Shown here: positions 47,286 through 59,098 of the stretch, one piece after another
Numbering within the stretch: position 1 is the stretch's first letter
How the letters are laid out: the number at the start of each line of letters is the position of its first letter
NCBI GenBank assembly: GCA_009760855.2
Contig: WPIO01000031.1
Coordinates: 1,195,001 to 1,259,000 of the forward strand
From: Cristatella mucedo
Taxonomy: Eukaryota; Bryozoa; Phylactolaemata; Cristatellidae
Direction: 5' to 3'
Length of the DNA: 64,000 bases
Notes under the pieces: generated by a model
Database searches by the model: none
What the model was told of the DNA's origin: nothing
What the model saw: the letters and a program-made list of their open reading frames with translations, nothing else
Translations under genes and position numbers: made by a program

Positions 47286-47843
47286 CTATTGAAGAGAGAT
47301 TAGAGTTGACGATACGATTTTTACTCTCATTTGAGCTCAATCTAGTCTTTCAGGACCCGAAAACTAGCTTAATTATAGGCTTAATTTTGGCAGTGCCCAC
47401 AGATTGTTATGAGCTAAAAACAGCCAATTTTTAAGTAGAAGACTAATTAAAAGTTTAAGCAGAGCAATTTTTCCGTTAGTAAACCAATCAGAGAATTTAC
47501 ACGTGCTTTATAAAACTAAAACGAAGAAGTTATTAACAATGGAAGAAATTGTTTTGGCCATAAAAGGAATAGAAAAATGTTTAGATCATGTATCTGGAGT
47601 GATGGTCATTTGAACTCAGTATTTTAACTCGCTGAAAAAAGGATTTCCTTGACTTACTTCTGAAAGAGATGCGTTTCTTCCGGATCTTCGCCGCTCAGCC
47701 TGTGAGGTTAGGCATCTACCATAGAGAGTTACGTTTACGCTCACGTCAGAGCGACTTGTCATTCGTAACGTAATGCCTCCATACAGTGCAAACATTAGAG
47801 ATTATACAAAATGTCGGTGCGCTAATTGCTTATGCTGCCGGAG
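47286..47843. other. Intron
   Basis: AT-rich, no repeat recognised. It includes an alternative in-phase acceptor at 47798 for the next exon. Confidence 0.45.
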
Positions 47844-48080
47844 CTCTCCAACTATTTTTTTCGTTCGCTTCCGAGGAGTCTTTGAGACATCTTGGAAGGA
47901 TGCATCATCGCTCATCCGTTGTAGCCTCCTCAGCTCGCCTAGCTGGAGAAACAACCACTAGCCCAATGACGATCGGCCAAGTTGCGGAAGAACCTGTAGT
48001 CTTCCCTCCTGCTGCAATTGCTCCTCGTATTTCATCGCATCGAAGTGCTATGAAGGACATTGTACCTCTTCCCGTGTCAG
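47844..48080 (+). CDS. Array exon 17
   Basis: 237 nt, 79 codons, phase 1-1. Donor g|GTGGAA. The acceptor is less certain: CCGGAG at 47843 gives a 5' end matching the length of exon 19 (FASEES against FTAAERS), while ACATTAG at 47798 would give 282 nt, also in phase. The 3' half (SSARLAGETTTSPMTIGQVA, then AAIAPRISSHRS, then LPVSG) aligns with exon 19 (ASAHYARELTTSSLSTAEAA, APLVSRASS, TQVSG). No Cys or Trp in the 237-nt version. Confidence 0.65.
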
Positions 48081-49349
48081 GTGGAACTATGCTTCTGCAA
48101 CAATTGCTTGGCGGTTAGCATAGTCGCTTGCCTTGACGAAAGTTCAAAATGGCGATCCGTAGAACGTTACCGATACCTTACATTATGTATTTTGCCTAAG
48201 GGCATTTTCTTCCACGTGCCCAATGCATTATGCTATCCACTAATTGAGGCAGTAGTTTCTCTGGAGGCTGCCCATTTTTTAGTATGTGATCCATTTTTTT
48301 CATGTTAGTCCTTAGCGTCCGTAAATATTCATGACATAAAAGAGGATCCGGTTATCTCTAGACCGTCGGCTGGCATTTCCTTGGTTAGGCTTTTCGTTAT
48401 TAATGACGCTTGAGTTCCTTGTTTTTTATGCACTAAGCTTGAGTAACAGCCCAGACACTCTGAAGCTGATGACCGTTTGAATTCTACAGCTGGCTAATGA
48501 AGTGTTGACAAATTTCTTCATATTAAGTGCTGCAGATTGGTAGGCAGACCGAAAAAGGTCTGCATCTTAATCTATTTTAGCTACGCTTCGCAAAAAGTCT
48601 CTTCCATGACCCTAGTATTAACACGGTTCATTCGCTAAGACTAAACATTCTGGACAACTAAAAACAAACCGAAGCACATTTTAGTTGGACAGAATTGAGA
48701 AAGAGAAAAGAAACAAGAAATTAGTACTAAGATGCACGTTCTAGAATTCTTAGTTGCAAAAGGTGCTCACGCTTGCTGGTGCAGTTATCTTAGATATGCT
48801 GAAAGGAAGGCCGCAGCAGAGGGAACGAGCAACAGGGGTGGCAACAGCAGGGGAGATAATTACTCTACATATCACTGCTGCCACCAAGCGACATCTATTC
48901 TATTCGAGACCATTTTCTGGTCCCAGACAATTGTCATCAGGTTACGCCTTCGCGAAGTCTTTAGCGGAAGCCAGTCAATATCTATCACTATTGTCTAAAC
49001 ACTGATAGAAAGAGGTTAGACCCTGATTTTTGTTGAAATTAAGGGACAAATGCAATCGGTAATACCCGAATTTGTTTTCTCATAATTTTCTTTTTTTCAC
49101 TCAAATTAGCTTTTTTAGAAACTATGGACGTAAGCACTTGTTATGATCTTATACAATTTGAGTATTACTGATTTTTTTATATGATTAATTAAAGCAGGTT
49201 GTCTTTTCATCTCATACAAATTTTGCTGTTGAATCTTAGCACCGTGTTTCGTATCCTCTGAAAATTTTTCTTACTGCCCATGATTTAGCCTTCACTCATA
49301 CACAACGACCACAGACCATCGGTCGCGACACTGAGAGCTAAAAGAAATG
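48081..49349. other. Intron
   Basis: Holds two overlapping open frames at 48732-49005 (one Cys/Trp-rich, one not), neither with convincing splice sites or likeness to the array. I cannot assign them. Confidence 0.4.
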
Positions 49350-49425
49350 TATCTCAAGCGGGGATCGATCCTTGAATTTTTGGGTAACAGGTCAAACGAT
49401 CTACCGATTGAGACTATATCTGGAC
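49350..49425 (-). mobile_element. tRNA-derived SINE or tRNA relic (type 3)
   Basis: On the minus strand: AGTCTCAATCGGTAGATCGT as an A box and loop, then TTCAAGGATCGATCCCCGC as the T arm with B box. It is spaced like a tRNA but lacks paired acceptor ends, so a pseudogene or SINE head is more likely than a functional tRNA. Confidence 0.55.
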
Positions 49426-50299
49426 TACTACTCTCCAATCATCATTCAACAGAGGGCTAAAACCCCTTAGCTTAAAGTTTCCACTACTATGCTCGAGCTG
49501 AATCTTTCTGTAGGGCGTGAGTTCACTGCCTAATATATATATCTTAATATATAAATAATATTATTAATATATATATCTTCACTTAGAAAACAAAGAAAGA
49601 CTGCCACTCAAGCTATTGTTTAAGCAAAACTTCCGAGAAATACACACCTGGCGGGATAAACAGTGAAGTAATTGCTAGAAAATTGGAGCTAATGTTGACG
49701 AGAAGTGTAATCTACTAAGTGTACTGGCTGCATAGCAGTTTTTTTACCTTAGCTGTTTTTCGAAGAATGCATAGTTTCTGCTGATTACCTGCGATACCAA
49801 AAGACTAAGAGCACTCTAAGCTGCTCAGCAACAAATATATTTTAATCATTAATTTAGCTAAGTTGAATTTATTCATAGCACGTATAAATCCTTGAAACTA
49901 TTAAATCAGCTATAAGCTAAAGAAACCCATAAAAATACTCACTGGACCATGAACTACTTTGATGTAATAAGCCTATATGACTGAGGTAGAATTAATTCCG
50001 AAAACATCTGTAAACATAAAACAAGCAAAGCCTGCCTTCCAGTGAGCTTTATAGTATACGTGAGTGCTTTAAAGTAGATTCATTTATCGCTAACTAAACT
50101 ACACTACGAAGCAACAACAAGGTGACTCTATAACTGCATACTAACCTTTATGTCAGCTTTGCTCTACTACACAAAATAGAAGCGATTTAATTGAATGAGT
50201 TATCACAGAGTTTCTAAATCAACTTTCGATTATTAAATGTTGCTACTTTTAATATGTTATCAGCTCGGCATCTGTGACTTTTCAGCATTGTATTTTCAG
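49426..50299. other. Intron
   Basis: AT-rich, with a short TATATA run near 49530-49580. Ends in the acceptor TTGTATTTTCAG. Confidence 0.5.
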
Positions 50300-50557
50300 G
50301 CCAACCTGAAGCGTCAGTACGCAAAATCTTCAGAGCAGCCGAGAAAGATTCTCGCTCAGACAAATCTCTAGTCAACTTACAGCTAGAGAATGTGAGCATC
50401 ATTAAAGCGGCTTCCAATTACCAGGCTCATATAGCAGCCACGAGCCACCTGGAAGTGGCTGAAGCGGCCGTGTTAGCTGCGACCGCGCCTGATGCTACAG
50501 CTCCCCGAGATGCACCAGCAAGTGACCGGAACAACGATAGGCCTCCATCTGGCTCAG
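50300..50557 (+). CDS. Array exon 18
   Basis: 258 nt, 86 codons, phase 1-1. Acceptor TTGTATTTTCAG, donor g|GTAAGG. It carries AAEKDSRSDKSLVNLQLENV, which shares the (T/S)DKSL-(V/L)N core with exons 16 and 19, then an Ala-rich middle (HLEVAEAAVLAATAPDATAP) and a Pro/Asn/Ser end. No Cys or Trp. The Ala/Glu stretch could form a helix, which is inference. Confidence 0.8.
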
Positions 50558-50934
50558 GTAAGGTCGTACGTGTTGTTAATAGGTAAATAGAGTACTACCG
50601 AGTGGCTTAACAGCACAGCATGAAGAATCACTTTTGTAGTTTCTTAGGCGTCTCAGCACACATCGTTCGTTATGCCAAATAGGTTTCAACCAGTTAGCAG
50701 ACTAAAGGTAATTGTTAATTACGATTATCAAATTTACTTACCCTCTCGCCAAGAAGAAAGTCCTTGCTTATATATTCCATCGTTTCTTAAGCTGGCCATC
50801 TAAGAGAGATATTAAATAATTAAGGAGTTAATCTGGGTTTCTGAAGAAGCTTCATGCAGAAAACTGTAATTAAACTTTCAAGCACAGAATTTTGTATCAC
50901 AGCGATCTCTGCCTATGCATTGAGATTATAAGGT
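50558..50934. other. Intron
   Basis: No feature recognised. Confidence 0.45.
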
Positions 50935-51350
50935 GATAATAAGAATAATAACAATAATAAACTTGATAAACCACGTTCAGAGAACCAAATCTTTTTCTAG
51001 ACGCTTTACAATTGTTGCAAATGAAGCACGATCGAATAGATAGTGGTAGCATGCTCAATAAACAACAAGAATAACATGGTTAGGGGTGACATGCACAGGT
51101 TCAGCATGCAAGTATGGCTAGTGGCAGCATGCACGGTTTCAGCACGCATGAGCACATAAAGGACAAATCACAGGGATTCACTAAATGCTGTTTTAAATAG
51201 GCGCTTTTCTATGTTCTTTTTTACTGTGGTCAAGTCAGGAGCTGTCGTGACACAAGTCGGGAGCGAGTTCCAGGCTTTGGGAGCCTGCGACGTAAAGGCA
51301 CCGTCTCCAAAAATTTTTAGATTTGTCTTCTGTGCTGAAATCCAGTCGGT
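50935..51350 (-). mobile_element. LINE family A, 3' fragment
   Basis: Minus-strand AAT tail at 50940, 3' UTR, and the last 61 codons of ORF2 (TNLKIFGDGAFTSQAPKAWN). Confidence 0.8.
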
Positions 51351-51400
51351 CAAGTCGAAACCTTTAGTCTAATAATCGTAGATTCCTAGCTGCTTTATAA

Positions 51401-51409
51401 TCTCTCTCA

Positions 51410-51457
<48 letters not shown>

Positions 51458-51460
51458 GTG
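51401..51460. repeat. (CT)n microsatellite
   Basis: About 25 CT repeats with few interruptions. Confidence 0.95.
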
Positions 51461-51627
51461 TGGCTGTCGCTAATAAAAATAATCAGAAAACAGCCTCTCC
51501 ATAACTCCGTGCACATGGCTGTCGCTAAGAAAGAGATTTTGAGACTAGCCTCTCTATTTATTTGTTGTGCAGTTGCTAAGCAGCACTTTCGCTTAATACC
51601 TGCTTAGAACCTCATCAATGTTTATAG

Positions 51628-51879
51628 ATCGAGCTACATCTCGCCCAGTGTTTACAGCAGCCGAACGATCTACTCACACTGACAAGTCTCTGCTCAACTT
51701 CCGGCACCCCGAAGACGTCGGTGTCGTTTCAGCAGCATCCGCTCATTACGCTCGGGAACTAACTACGAGCAGCCTGTCAACGGCCGAGGCTGCAGAGCAT
51801 CAATTTTCACTGGCTGCAACTGCTCCTCTAGTTTCTCGAGCGAGCAGCTTCAAAGGAATGCTACCTACCCAAGTTTCGG
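51628..51879 (+). CDS. Array exon 19, GC donor
   Basis: 252 nt, 84 codons, phase 1-1. Acceptor ATGTTTATAG, donor g|GCAAGT, a non-canonical GC-AG type in the strong context such sites usually have. It carries RPVFTAAERSTHTDKSLLNF, then VVSAASAHYARELTTSSLST, ending LPTQVSG. It is the best bridge among the diverged modules, aligning with exons 16, 17 and 18. No Cys or Trp. Confidence 0.75.
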
Positions 51880-53289
51880 GCAAGTTATTCTCGTTATATA
51901 CAAGTATTCGTCGATAAAACATCTCAGCTACGCGCCTACACTGAATACTATTTATTTTAAGAACGACTAAGGAACCTTGATGTCTCTAAATGATATATGA
52001 GGATATACGCGGAGGAACCACAGGATAAAAGATCCTGTAGTTCCTCTGTGCTTAATCGTATGCTGCTGGTGTGAAGCTCGGTGGCTCGAAAGATTTCTCG
52101 TCCAAGGTGTTGCTGCAATATAGCACCTCCTCGCTCTGAGCTTTACTGATATCTTATACAGCATTTATTAATTTTTGAGATTCTAAATCTAACTTGTAGG
52201 TCGCCTGATTTCCTAGCCGGTCTGTGTGCTCACGCACCTCCTGCTCCTCGTCATTTTGCTATCCCATCGTTCTTTGCACTGTAGTGAAATCGATTTGTGA
52301 TCGAACCTTCAGCTAGTACGAACTGAAAGTCTGGAGCTCGTTTTAGGAAATGAAATCTACCTGCAATGATCTTGCAAGATTCAAGTTTCAAATGCAAACG
52401 CTTCTACTCGGTCCCTTCAACCATTCATCTCTTTGTGCTTTGGTGCTCGCTTTTCGCGCTCGTATTTATGCATGACTCTGCGAATGTCACAGGAGGCCAT
52501 AGGTCTTACTAACCGGTAGCCTATAGTTCATTCACGTCTACTTTTGTATGCCCTCCTAAGCACGATACTTTTTTTACATACTCTGTACTGCGTTTGTCAC
52601 CAAATCCCTAGTACTGATCTCTTCGGCGATTTGCAACTTCCATGGCGGAATCACGCCTATGGTATTTTAGTTTGTTACAAAACTAGCTGAGCATCTATTA
52701 TTGTAACGACCTGATAGGCTGGTATGGCCTCTGTTTAAAGTGCTGACAAACTTGTCCACAAATACATTAACTATCAACGTGAATTATCAAAGCCTCTCGA
52801 CTGGATCATATATTCACCAGACAGAGTTAGTACTGTAAAAGAGAATACCTTCCTCCAATAAATTTTTTTTCCACGCCATCTCCAGAAACCAACATTCTAA
52901 GAAAATGTTGTCATAGCGCGAGCTAGCAGCGACCAGAAATTCAGTTTAACCACCGCTTCGCTAGCGATTGCACTTTTGTTAACTCTTGTGGTCTCGCCCT
53001 CGAGAAATTTCAATGCTCTGTAAATCTTAAAATATATAACAAAAATATGCGATCAAAGTTATACCAGATCCTTTTTCTTTGTGTTGGCAAACATTTTCAT
53101 TTTATTTTGCTTGGCTTAACCAGCGAATTAGTAAATGCAAAGTCTCTTTCTTCCAACCTCACACAGCTTGCTAATCCCCTACAAACTACAGTGCTTGAGA
53201 ACTGCCGAAGCGTAACCTCGAACTGAATAGTAGCTTACAGATAGAGAGCTTGCATGTACAGTATTATAAGTATTTACATTATTACAGTA
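51880..53289. other. Intron
   Basis: 1.4-kb intron, no exon or transposon recognised. Confidence 0.45.
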
Positions 53290-53328
<39 letters not shown>

Positions 53329-53385
53329 TATGTAGATATAGATATAGATATATGTAGAGAGAGATACGTATATATAAATACCTAT
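53290..53385. repeat. (TA)n(GA)n(TAGA)n microsatellite
   Basis: Compound simple repeat. Confidence 0.9.
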
Positions 53386-53734
53386 AGAGTCACAGTTAGG
53401 AGAAGAAATCTAATGACAGCTGATACGCCTATCGAATATTTTAAACTGCAACACACTCACTGAGATGATCGCCCCGATAGCCGTGATTGCAGAGAATTGC
53501 CAGAGACGCTACTGGATTTGTGTACTATAACTATATTTCCCGGAAACTCATTACTTGCTAAATGCGATACTCTGAAATTTATGTCTTTTCCTTTCTGGGA
53601 ATATGCTGGGTCCGGCTACATGTACCGATGTATGCATGGTTCATATTAAAAATTCTATTTAAAGTTGCATAAATGTTTAGGTAGATACGGTACGTGATCC
53701 CTCTGTTAAGTGCAAGGCTTTCAAATAAATAAAT
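53386..53734. other. Intron
   Basis: No feature recognised. Confidence 0.45.
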
Positions 53735-53893
53735 CCTAGCTGATTAAACTGCCTCTGTTTGTATAGCGACAGAAGTACCTTCACGGCTATCACCACCGCT
53801 TGCAGTCGTGAGAAAGGGTCGCCCACCGCAGAAGTCGAACCCCGAGGTCGTGAAAGCAACCGCCTTACCTAGTGTGCCATCACGGTTCACCAA
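53735..53893 (-). mobile_element. tRNA-derived SINE (type 1)
   Basis: Minus-strand. Tail CTAGCTGATTAAACTGCC, body CACCGCTTGCAG, boxes CGAACCCCGAGGTCGTG and CCTTACCTAGTGTGCCA, head ATCACGGTTCACC. Confidence 0.8.
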
Positions 53894-54617
53894 GCGGGTC
53901 TGATAAAGAGTAGGGTGATTGAGGCTCAAGTCTCACGAGCAACATATTTTGATGGCCCTAACACTAAGTTTACAATCCTGACTGAATGGAGAACCGGGAT
54001 CACTTTTTGTTACTCCAGCCTCTCTTACAGGCACACGTTTCGTAATCATCTGAACAGCGGAGACTCCACAAGAACGGCCCCTCTACGGCAATGAGCGAAC
54101 GCTTTCTCGAGGACGGACTTGTATTTTACTCGTCCGGATGCTACTCTTTCTGTATGTGTGTGTTGCATGCACGTGCAAGCACTTACGTGAAACATCGAGG
54201 TCATTTTGCCAGCGTTCCTTCTACAATAATAGCTATAGGCTGTGCATCAAACTGTCATTTTACCGCTCGTATAAGCTTGCCGCCAGTGGTACTGCAAGAG
54301 CTCTTTCGAACCCTCTGGACGATTAGCCTCACATCAGGATACTGCTAGAATAGTAAGCCTACACGATATAAAGAAATGAGCTCTCTATGTGAAGCAGGAG
54401 TTGGACACATTTAGTTCCTTGTTTCAATTCGACTGGAGCTTTGAAGTGCGTACTCCTAACTCTTTTAGTATAACACTACAAACTTATCTGGTGTGCTTAT
54501 GGCTTTGGAAAATGTAATCGTCCTATGGTGATAAAATGTGGCCCGCCACTTACGTGAATTGTTTTCAAATGATGTCCTATGCTCCTCAAACTTTGAGGTA
54601 TTTTTTTCAAATTTTAG
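53894..54617. other. Intron
   Basis: An 85-codon frame at 54091-54348 lacks splice support. Nothing else seen. Confidence 0.45.
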
Positions 54618-54926
54618 CCAACTTCAATGTCGGCGAGATCTGTGCAGGTCGGACCCAGCAGTTTGAAGATGAAATGCATACCACCACCGCAAGCATACCT
54701 GCACATGTCCAACCCGCACCTCAACGTCAAATCTTTACTGTGCAAGCACAGTCTTTACCTCAGCAAAATTCTCGAGCAAGCGCTCGCATTGAAGATAAGT
54801 ATACAATCAATCCACCGCCAACTCAACGGGCTCGCATTACTAGCGGAAGTGAAATGTGGTCAGTCCAGGTGCAAGGCAGACCAGCAGAGCAGACATTACG
54901 TGTATCTGATACTACGGCTATGCCTG
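54618..54926 (+). CDS. Array exon 20, Gln/Pro/Thr-rich module
   Basis: 309 nt, 103 codons, phase 1-1. Acceptor TTTTTCAAATTTTAG, donor g|GTAAGC. Rich in Gln, Pro, Thr and Arg (TASIPAHVQPAPQRQIFTVQ, AQSLPQQNSRASARIEDKYT), ending VQGRPAEQTLRVSDTTAMPG. One Cys (EICAGR) and one Trp (EMWSVQ). A second frame is also open across most of it (from 54627), but only the frame given fits the array's phase. Confidence 0.75.
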
Positions 54927-55639
54927 GTAAGCTCTCAAGCGCAAGCAATCTATCGTCCTTTCATTTTTTCTCGGAAAAATCTCATTTGCTCTTCCTTTTT
55001 TTGAGCTGAAGTTATGTGCAAATAGAGCTTGGAAAACTTGCTGACGATCGAATCGATGACGAGATGGCTTACAGGTCACTTCACCCGGCTACTTATTTGA
55101 CCTACTCGCTGCACCAATTCACTCACCTCTCCCCTCCTCAGCATGCAGTTATCTTGCCGTCCCTCACGCTAAATTGAAATCGTGGTGATCAAACCTCCAG
55201 CTTGTTTTCACAAGGACCTACAACTTTCTGCCAGGTGTGGTGATTACCTGTAACGGCTGTGCGTTTTTTTCAACACGTGCGTGTTCAGGTCAGCTTCTCA
55301 TTCACACGCTGATCATGATCGCGTGATCAAGTTTCGTTTACGATTCCGAATGTGTTACTAGCCGCGGCTGAATCGGGATTTTTATCTTGGGGATGCAAGA
55401 TCAATCAAAATTCAATGTAAGAGGCAAGATTTGCACGTAGGCGAAGCCAGACTTAGGGCAATTGAAGACCGAAGTACGGCTCAAGCAGATACGAAACAAG
55501 TAGGAAGCAAGAGTCACCGATCTCCCTTGACCAGACATTAGAGAGCTCAATATTGGAATCAAAAAGTGCATGGAACAGCTTGGCAATGGTATCTTTATTT
55601 TAGTATTTTAGCAGGGACAATTTTTGAAATTTGAAGAAG
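54927..55639. other. Intron
   Basis: No exon recognised. LINE-derived sequence may start before 55640 but is too diverged to call. Confidence 0.4.
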
Positions 55640-56034
55640 CTAAAAAGAGGTAAACATGACTCTGGAGTCTATAGATTCATCTAGTGACGTATATCCTTAG
55701 AGTAGAACATCCAGATTGCCTGTAGATGCTACAACGTGCCGGAGTTCCTCATATTTAAGGATGGGCTATCCAGTTTTCGAAAAACACAGTTTTTGCCCAT
55801 AACTAGAAGGTTTCGTGTGTTGTTTTTCATTTTAAGAAAGTTAGCTACCATCTAAGTACGAGCGTCAGCAAAACATGCTGCAAAGAAGCTAATGGTGTGT
55901 GGCGTGTTAGAAGGCTGCCACGGATCAAAGCACGGCAATATCTGCTTATCATCTTAATAAAAATTATATTCTAAAATTGTTATATTCTAATATTAGTAGT
56001 TACACCGGAAAAATATAGCGTTTATAAAAAAAAT

Positions 56035-56066
<32 letters not shown>

Positions 56067-56290
56067 GTATAAAAAAATTGACCAAGCATGGATCTCTGGC
56101 TTTACTTAGAAGGCTTTTGTGTGACTACTGGGCGTCGCCATCGTTGCTCTTGAAATATTCATCGGAGATCTTACCTCAACCATCGTCGTGCGGTCTCACT
56201 GATGCCTACGAGTGATGACTACCGATGAAGACTTTAGATAAGTAGTATAAAAAGTTTCCGAAAGATCTAGAAGATCTTTAAGGACAACAT
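55640..56290 (-). mobile_element. LINE family A, old relic with an A-rich insertion
   Basis: Minus-strand blocks of the reverse-transcriptase region remain (TTTGCCCATAACTAGAAGG near 55794, GTGTTAGAAGGCTG then GGATCAAAGCA near 55905-55928). An (AAAAAT)n run at about 56025-56065 interrupts it, followed by ACCAAGCATGGATCTCTGG. Confidence 0.55.
56025..56066. repeat. (AAAAAT)n run
   Basis: A-rich hexanucleotide-like repeat. Confidence 0.85.
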
Positions 56291-56361
56291 TCTTGGTCAG
56301 CATTTTTAAAAAGGTCCACACACACACTTCAAAAACTGGGCCACAGTTAATTGCTCCAAAA

Positions 56362-57410
56362 ATAATAATAATAATGCATTTGATAAAGCGCTATAAGAGA
56401 ACTCTATCTCTTTCTATAGGCACTATACAATTGCTGCAAAGGAAGCATGATCGAATGGTTAATGGTAGCATGCTCAATAAACGACAAGAATAGCGTGGCT
56501 GACATGCCCATGGTTAGCATGCAAATGTGGTTTGTGGCATCATGCAACTGTGTGAGTACGCATAAGCACATAAAGACTGGACCCCGGGGACTCACTAAAT
56601 GCTTTCCTAAATAGAGGCGTCTTACTTTCTGTATAAATGTGGGCTAAGGCAGGGAATGTCGTGACGCAGGTCGGAAGTGAGTCCCGGACTTTGGAAGCAC
56701 ACGAACTAAATGCACGATCTCCAAAGGATTTGAGGTATGAGTTACAGTCAAGACTTGGATTCCAAAAATTGTCTGGGACGGTGCTTAGCCAGTTGGGAGA
56801 ACAGATCTGAAAGGTAGGCTGTATCCAAAGAATGAAGGGACCTGAAAGTAAAAGAAAAAACCGTAAAGTCATGCTTCATTTGACTGGAAGCCAGTGCAGG
56901 TCGGCGTGAAGTGGTTTTATGTGGCAACTGCTATGCTCTCGACAGACAAGCCTAGCTGAGAGTGTTGCACCAGCTGTAGGCGTCTGGGTGGAGAGGCATG
57001 TAAGCAAGCTAGAAGTGAGTTACAGAATTCATGGCGGAATGTCAATAATGCATGGACCAATTTAGATGTTGCATCCATGTCTAAACAAGCCCGAATTTTA
57101 GCAATTTCATGTAGCAAAAAGTATGCAGACTCGACTGTGGAGCTGATGTGGTCGTCTAATAACAGGTCATTTGGAACATGACACCTAGATTTCTTGCATT
57201 TTTAACAGGAGATATGCTGGCAGACACGATTTTGGGCATTAGCCATTTCTATTTCTGAGCCATACTTGGTTTGCCCATAACTAGTAGGTTAGTTTTATCA
57301 ACATTTAATTTAAGAAAATTTGCTACCATCCATGTACAGATATCATCAATACATGCAGCGAGGGAGTTTAGAGAATTCAAGGTGCTCGAGGGCTGGGCTT
57401 GTCAAAGCAA
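56362..57410 (-). mobile_element. LINE family A copy, decayed
   Basis: Minus-strand from an AAT tail at 56362, with ORF2 C-terminal pieces (56540-56872, 56917-57117) and reverse-transcriptase segments up to GGGCTTGTCAAAGCAAA. There it abuts the tail of the next LINE, which seems to have inserted into it. Confidence 0.8.
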
Positions 57411-57805
57411 ATAGTAATAATAATGCACTTGATTAAGCGCCCTCAGTGAAATCAATCTCTTTCTAGGCACTTTACATTTGCTGCAAAGGGAAATACAATT
57501 GAATGGTGAGTAATAGCAAGCTTGATAAACGAAAAAAATGAGTGAGATGGTTAGGGGTGACATGCACAGGGTCAGCATGTGAATGTGGTTAGTGGCGGCA
57601 TGCACAGTGTCAGCACCCATAAGCACGTGAAGGACGAATCACTGGGACCCACTAAATGCCGTCCTAAATAGGTGTCTTTGTAAGTTCTTTTTAAATGTGG
57701 TCAAGTCAGGGAATGTTCTGACGCAGGTCGGAGTTCCAGGCTTTGGGAGCATACGAACTAAATGCATGGTCTCCAAAGGATTTGAGATTTGTACGAGGTA
57801 TTTCT

Positions 57806-58347
57806 AGACAGTTGGATTCCAAAAAGCGGGTGGTACGATGCTTGGCCTGATGGGGGAATATATCTGAGAGATAGGATGGAGCCGAAAAATGAAGTGACCT
57901 AAAAGTGAGCGACAAAACCTTGAAGTCAATCCGTTGCTTGACTGGTAGCCAGTGCAGGTCGGCGAGAAGTGGAGTGATGTGGCAACTGTGACGCTCACGA
58001 CAGACAAGTCTAGCTGCCGAGTTTTGCACCAGCTGCAATCGCCTGATCGCACATGCTGGTAGGCAAGTAAGCCTGTTGTAGACAGCTGGATTCCGAAAAG
58101 CGGGTGGTACGATGCTTGGCCTGGTGGGAAGGTATATCCGAGAGATAGGCTGGAGCCATAGAATGAAGTGACCTAAAAGTGAGCGACAATACCTTGAAGT
58201 CAATCCGTCGCTTGACTGGTAGCCAGTGCAGGTCGGCGAGAAGTGGTGTGATGTGGCAACTGCGACGCTCACAACAGACAAGCCTAGCTGAGGATTTGTG
58301 CACCAGCTGGAATCGCCTGATCGCACATGCCGGTAGGTCAGTATGCA
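57806..58347 (-). repeat. Tandem duplication inside the LINE
   Basis: Two consecutive copies of about 270 bases of the ORF2 C-terminal region, each starting at GACAG(T/C)TGGATTCC. They are similar but not identical, as in a recombined or composite copy. Confidence 0.75.
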
Positions 58348-58754
58348 GTGAGTTGCAGAAGTCGAGACGGGATGTCACTAATGCATGGACCAATTTAGAT
58401 GTTTTATCCATGTCTAAAGAAGCCTGAATTTTAGCAATGTTATGTTGCTGAAAGTAGGCAGCTTTGACTGTGGAGCTAATGTGGTCGTCTAACGTTAGGT
58501 CGCTATGGAACATGACACCTAGATTTTGAGCTGATTCAACGGGAGATAGGCTGGCAGAGCCAATTTTGAGCATCAGCCTTTCCAATTTGTGAATCACACT
58601 GGTTTGCCCATAACTAGTAAGTTAATTTTATCCTTGTTTATTTTTAGAAAATTTCCTGCCATCCATGTTCAAATGTCATCAATACATGCAGCAAGTGAGT
58701 TGAGATAATTTGAGGTGCTCGAAGGCTGGGAGGGATCAAAGCAAAGGTACAAGT

Positions 58755-59098
58755 GAGTGTCATCCGCATAGAAGTGAAAGCCAAGATTGTGCTTGGCAAT
58801 CACATCAGCAATAGGCAGAGTATAAACCGTGAAAAGACCGGACCAAGCACCGAGCCCTGAGGTACCCCATATTTCAGAGGTACCTCGGATGATCTTTTTC
58901 CATTCACTTTAATACTAGCAAAGATAAAATCGAATGTCATCCGCATAGAAGTAAAACCCTATCTAGAATGTGCTTGGCAATTACACCAGCTAGGTAGAGA
59001 ATATAAAACGAAAAAAGAACCGGACAAGCATGGACCCCTGAGTTACACAATATTTCAGAGATACCTCGGATGATCTTTGTCCATTCACATCAATACTC
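58755..59098 (-). repeat. Second tandem duplication inside the LINE
   Basis: GTCATCCGCATAGAAGT...GATGATCTTT-TCCATTCAC occurs twice in a row, about 175 bases apart, covering the YADD region. Confidence 0.7.

Noticed and set aside
48732-49005. Two overlapping open frames of over 80 codons
   Set aside because: One is rich in Cys and Trp, unlike array exons. The acceptor is weak and no matching donor follows. Left unassigned.
49350-49425. A functional tRNA gene
   Set aside because: A and B boxes are recognisable, but I could not pair acceptor-stem ends, so it is listed as a SINE or relic.
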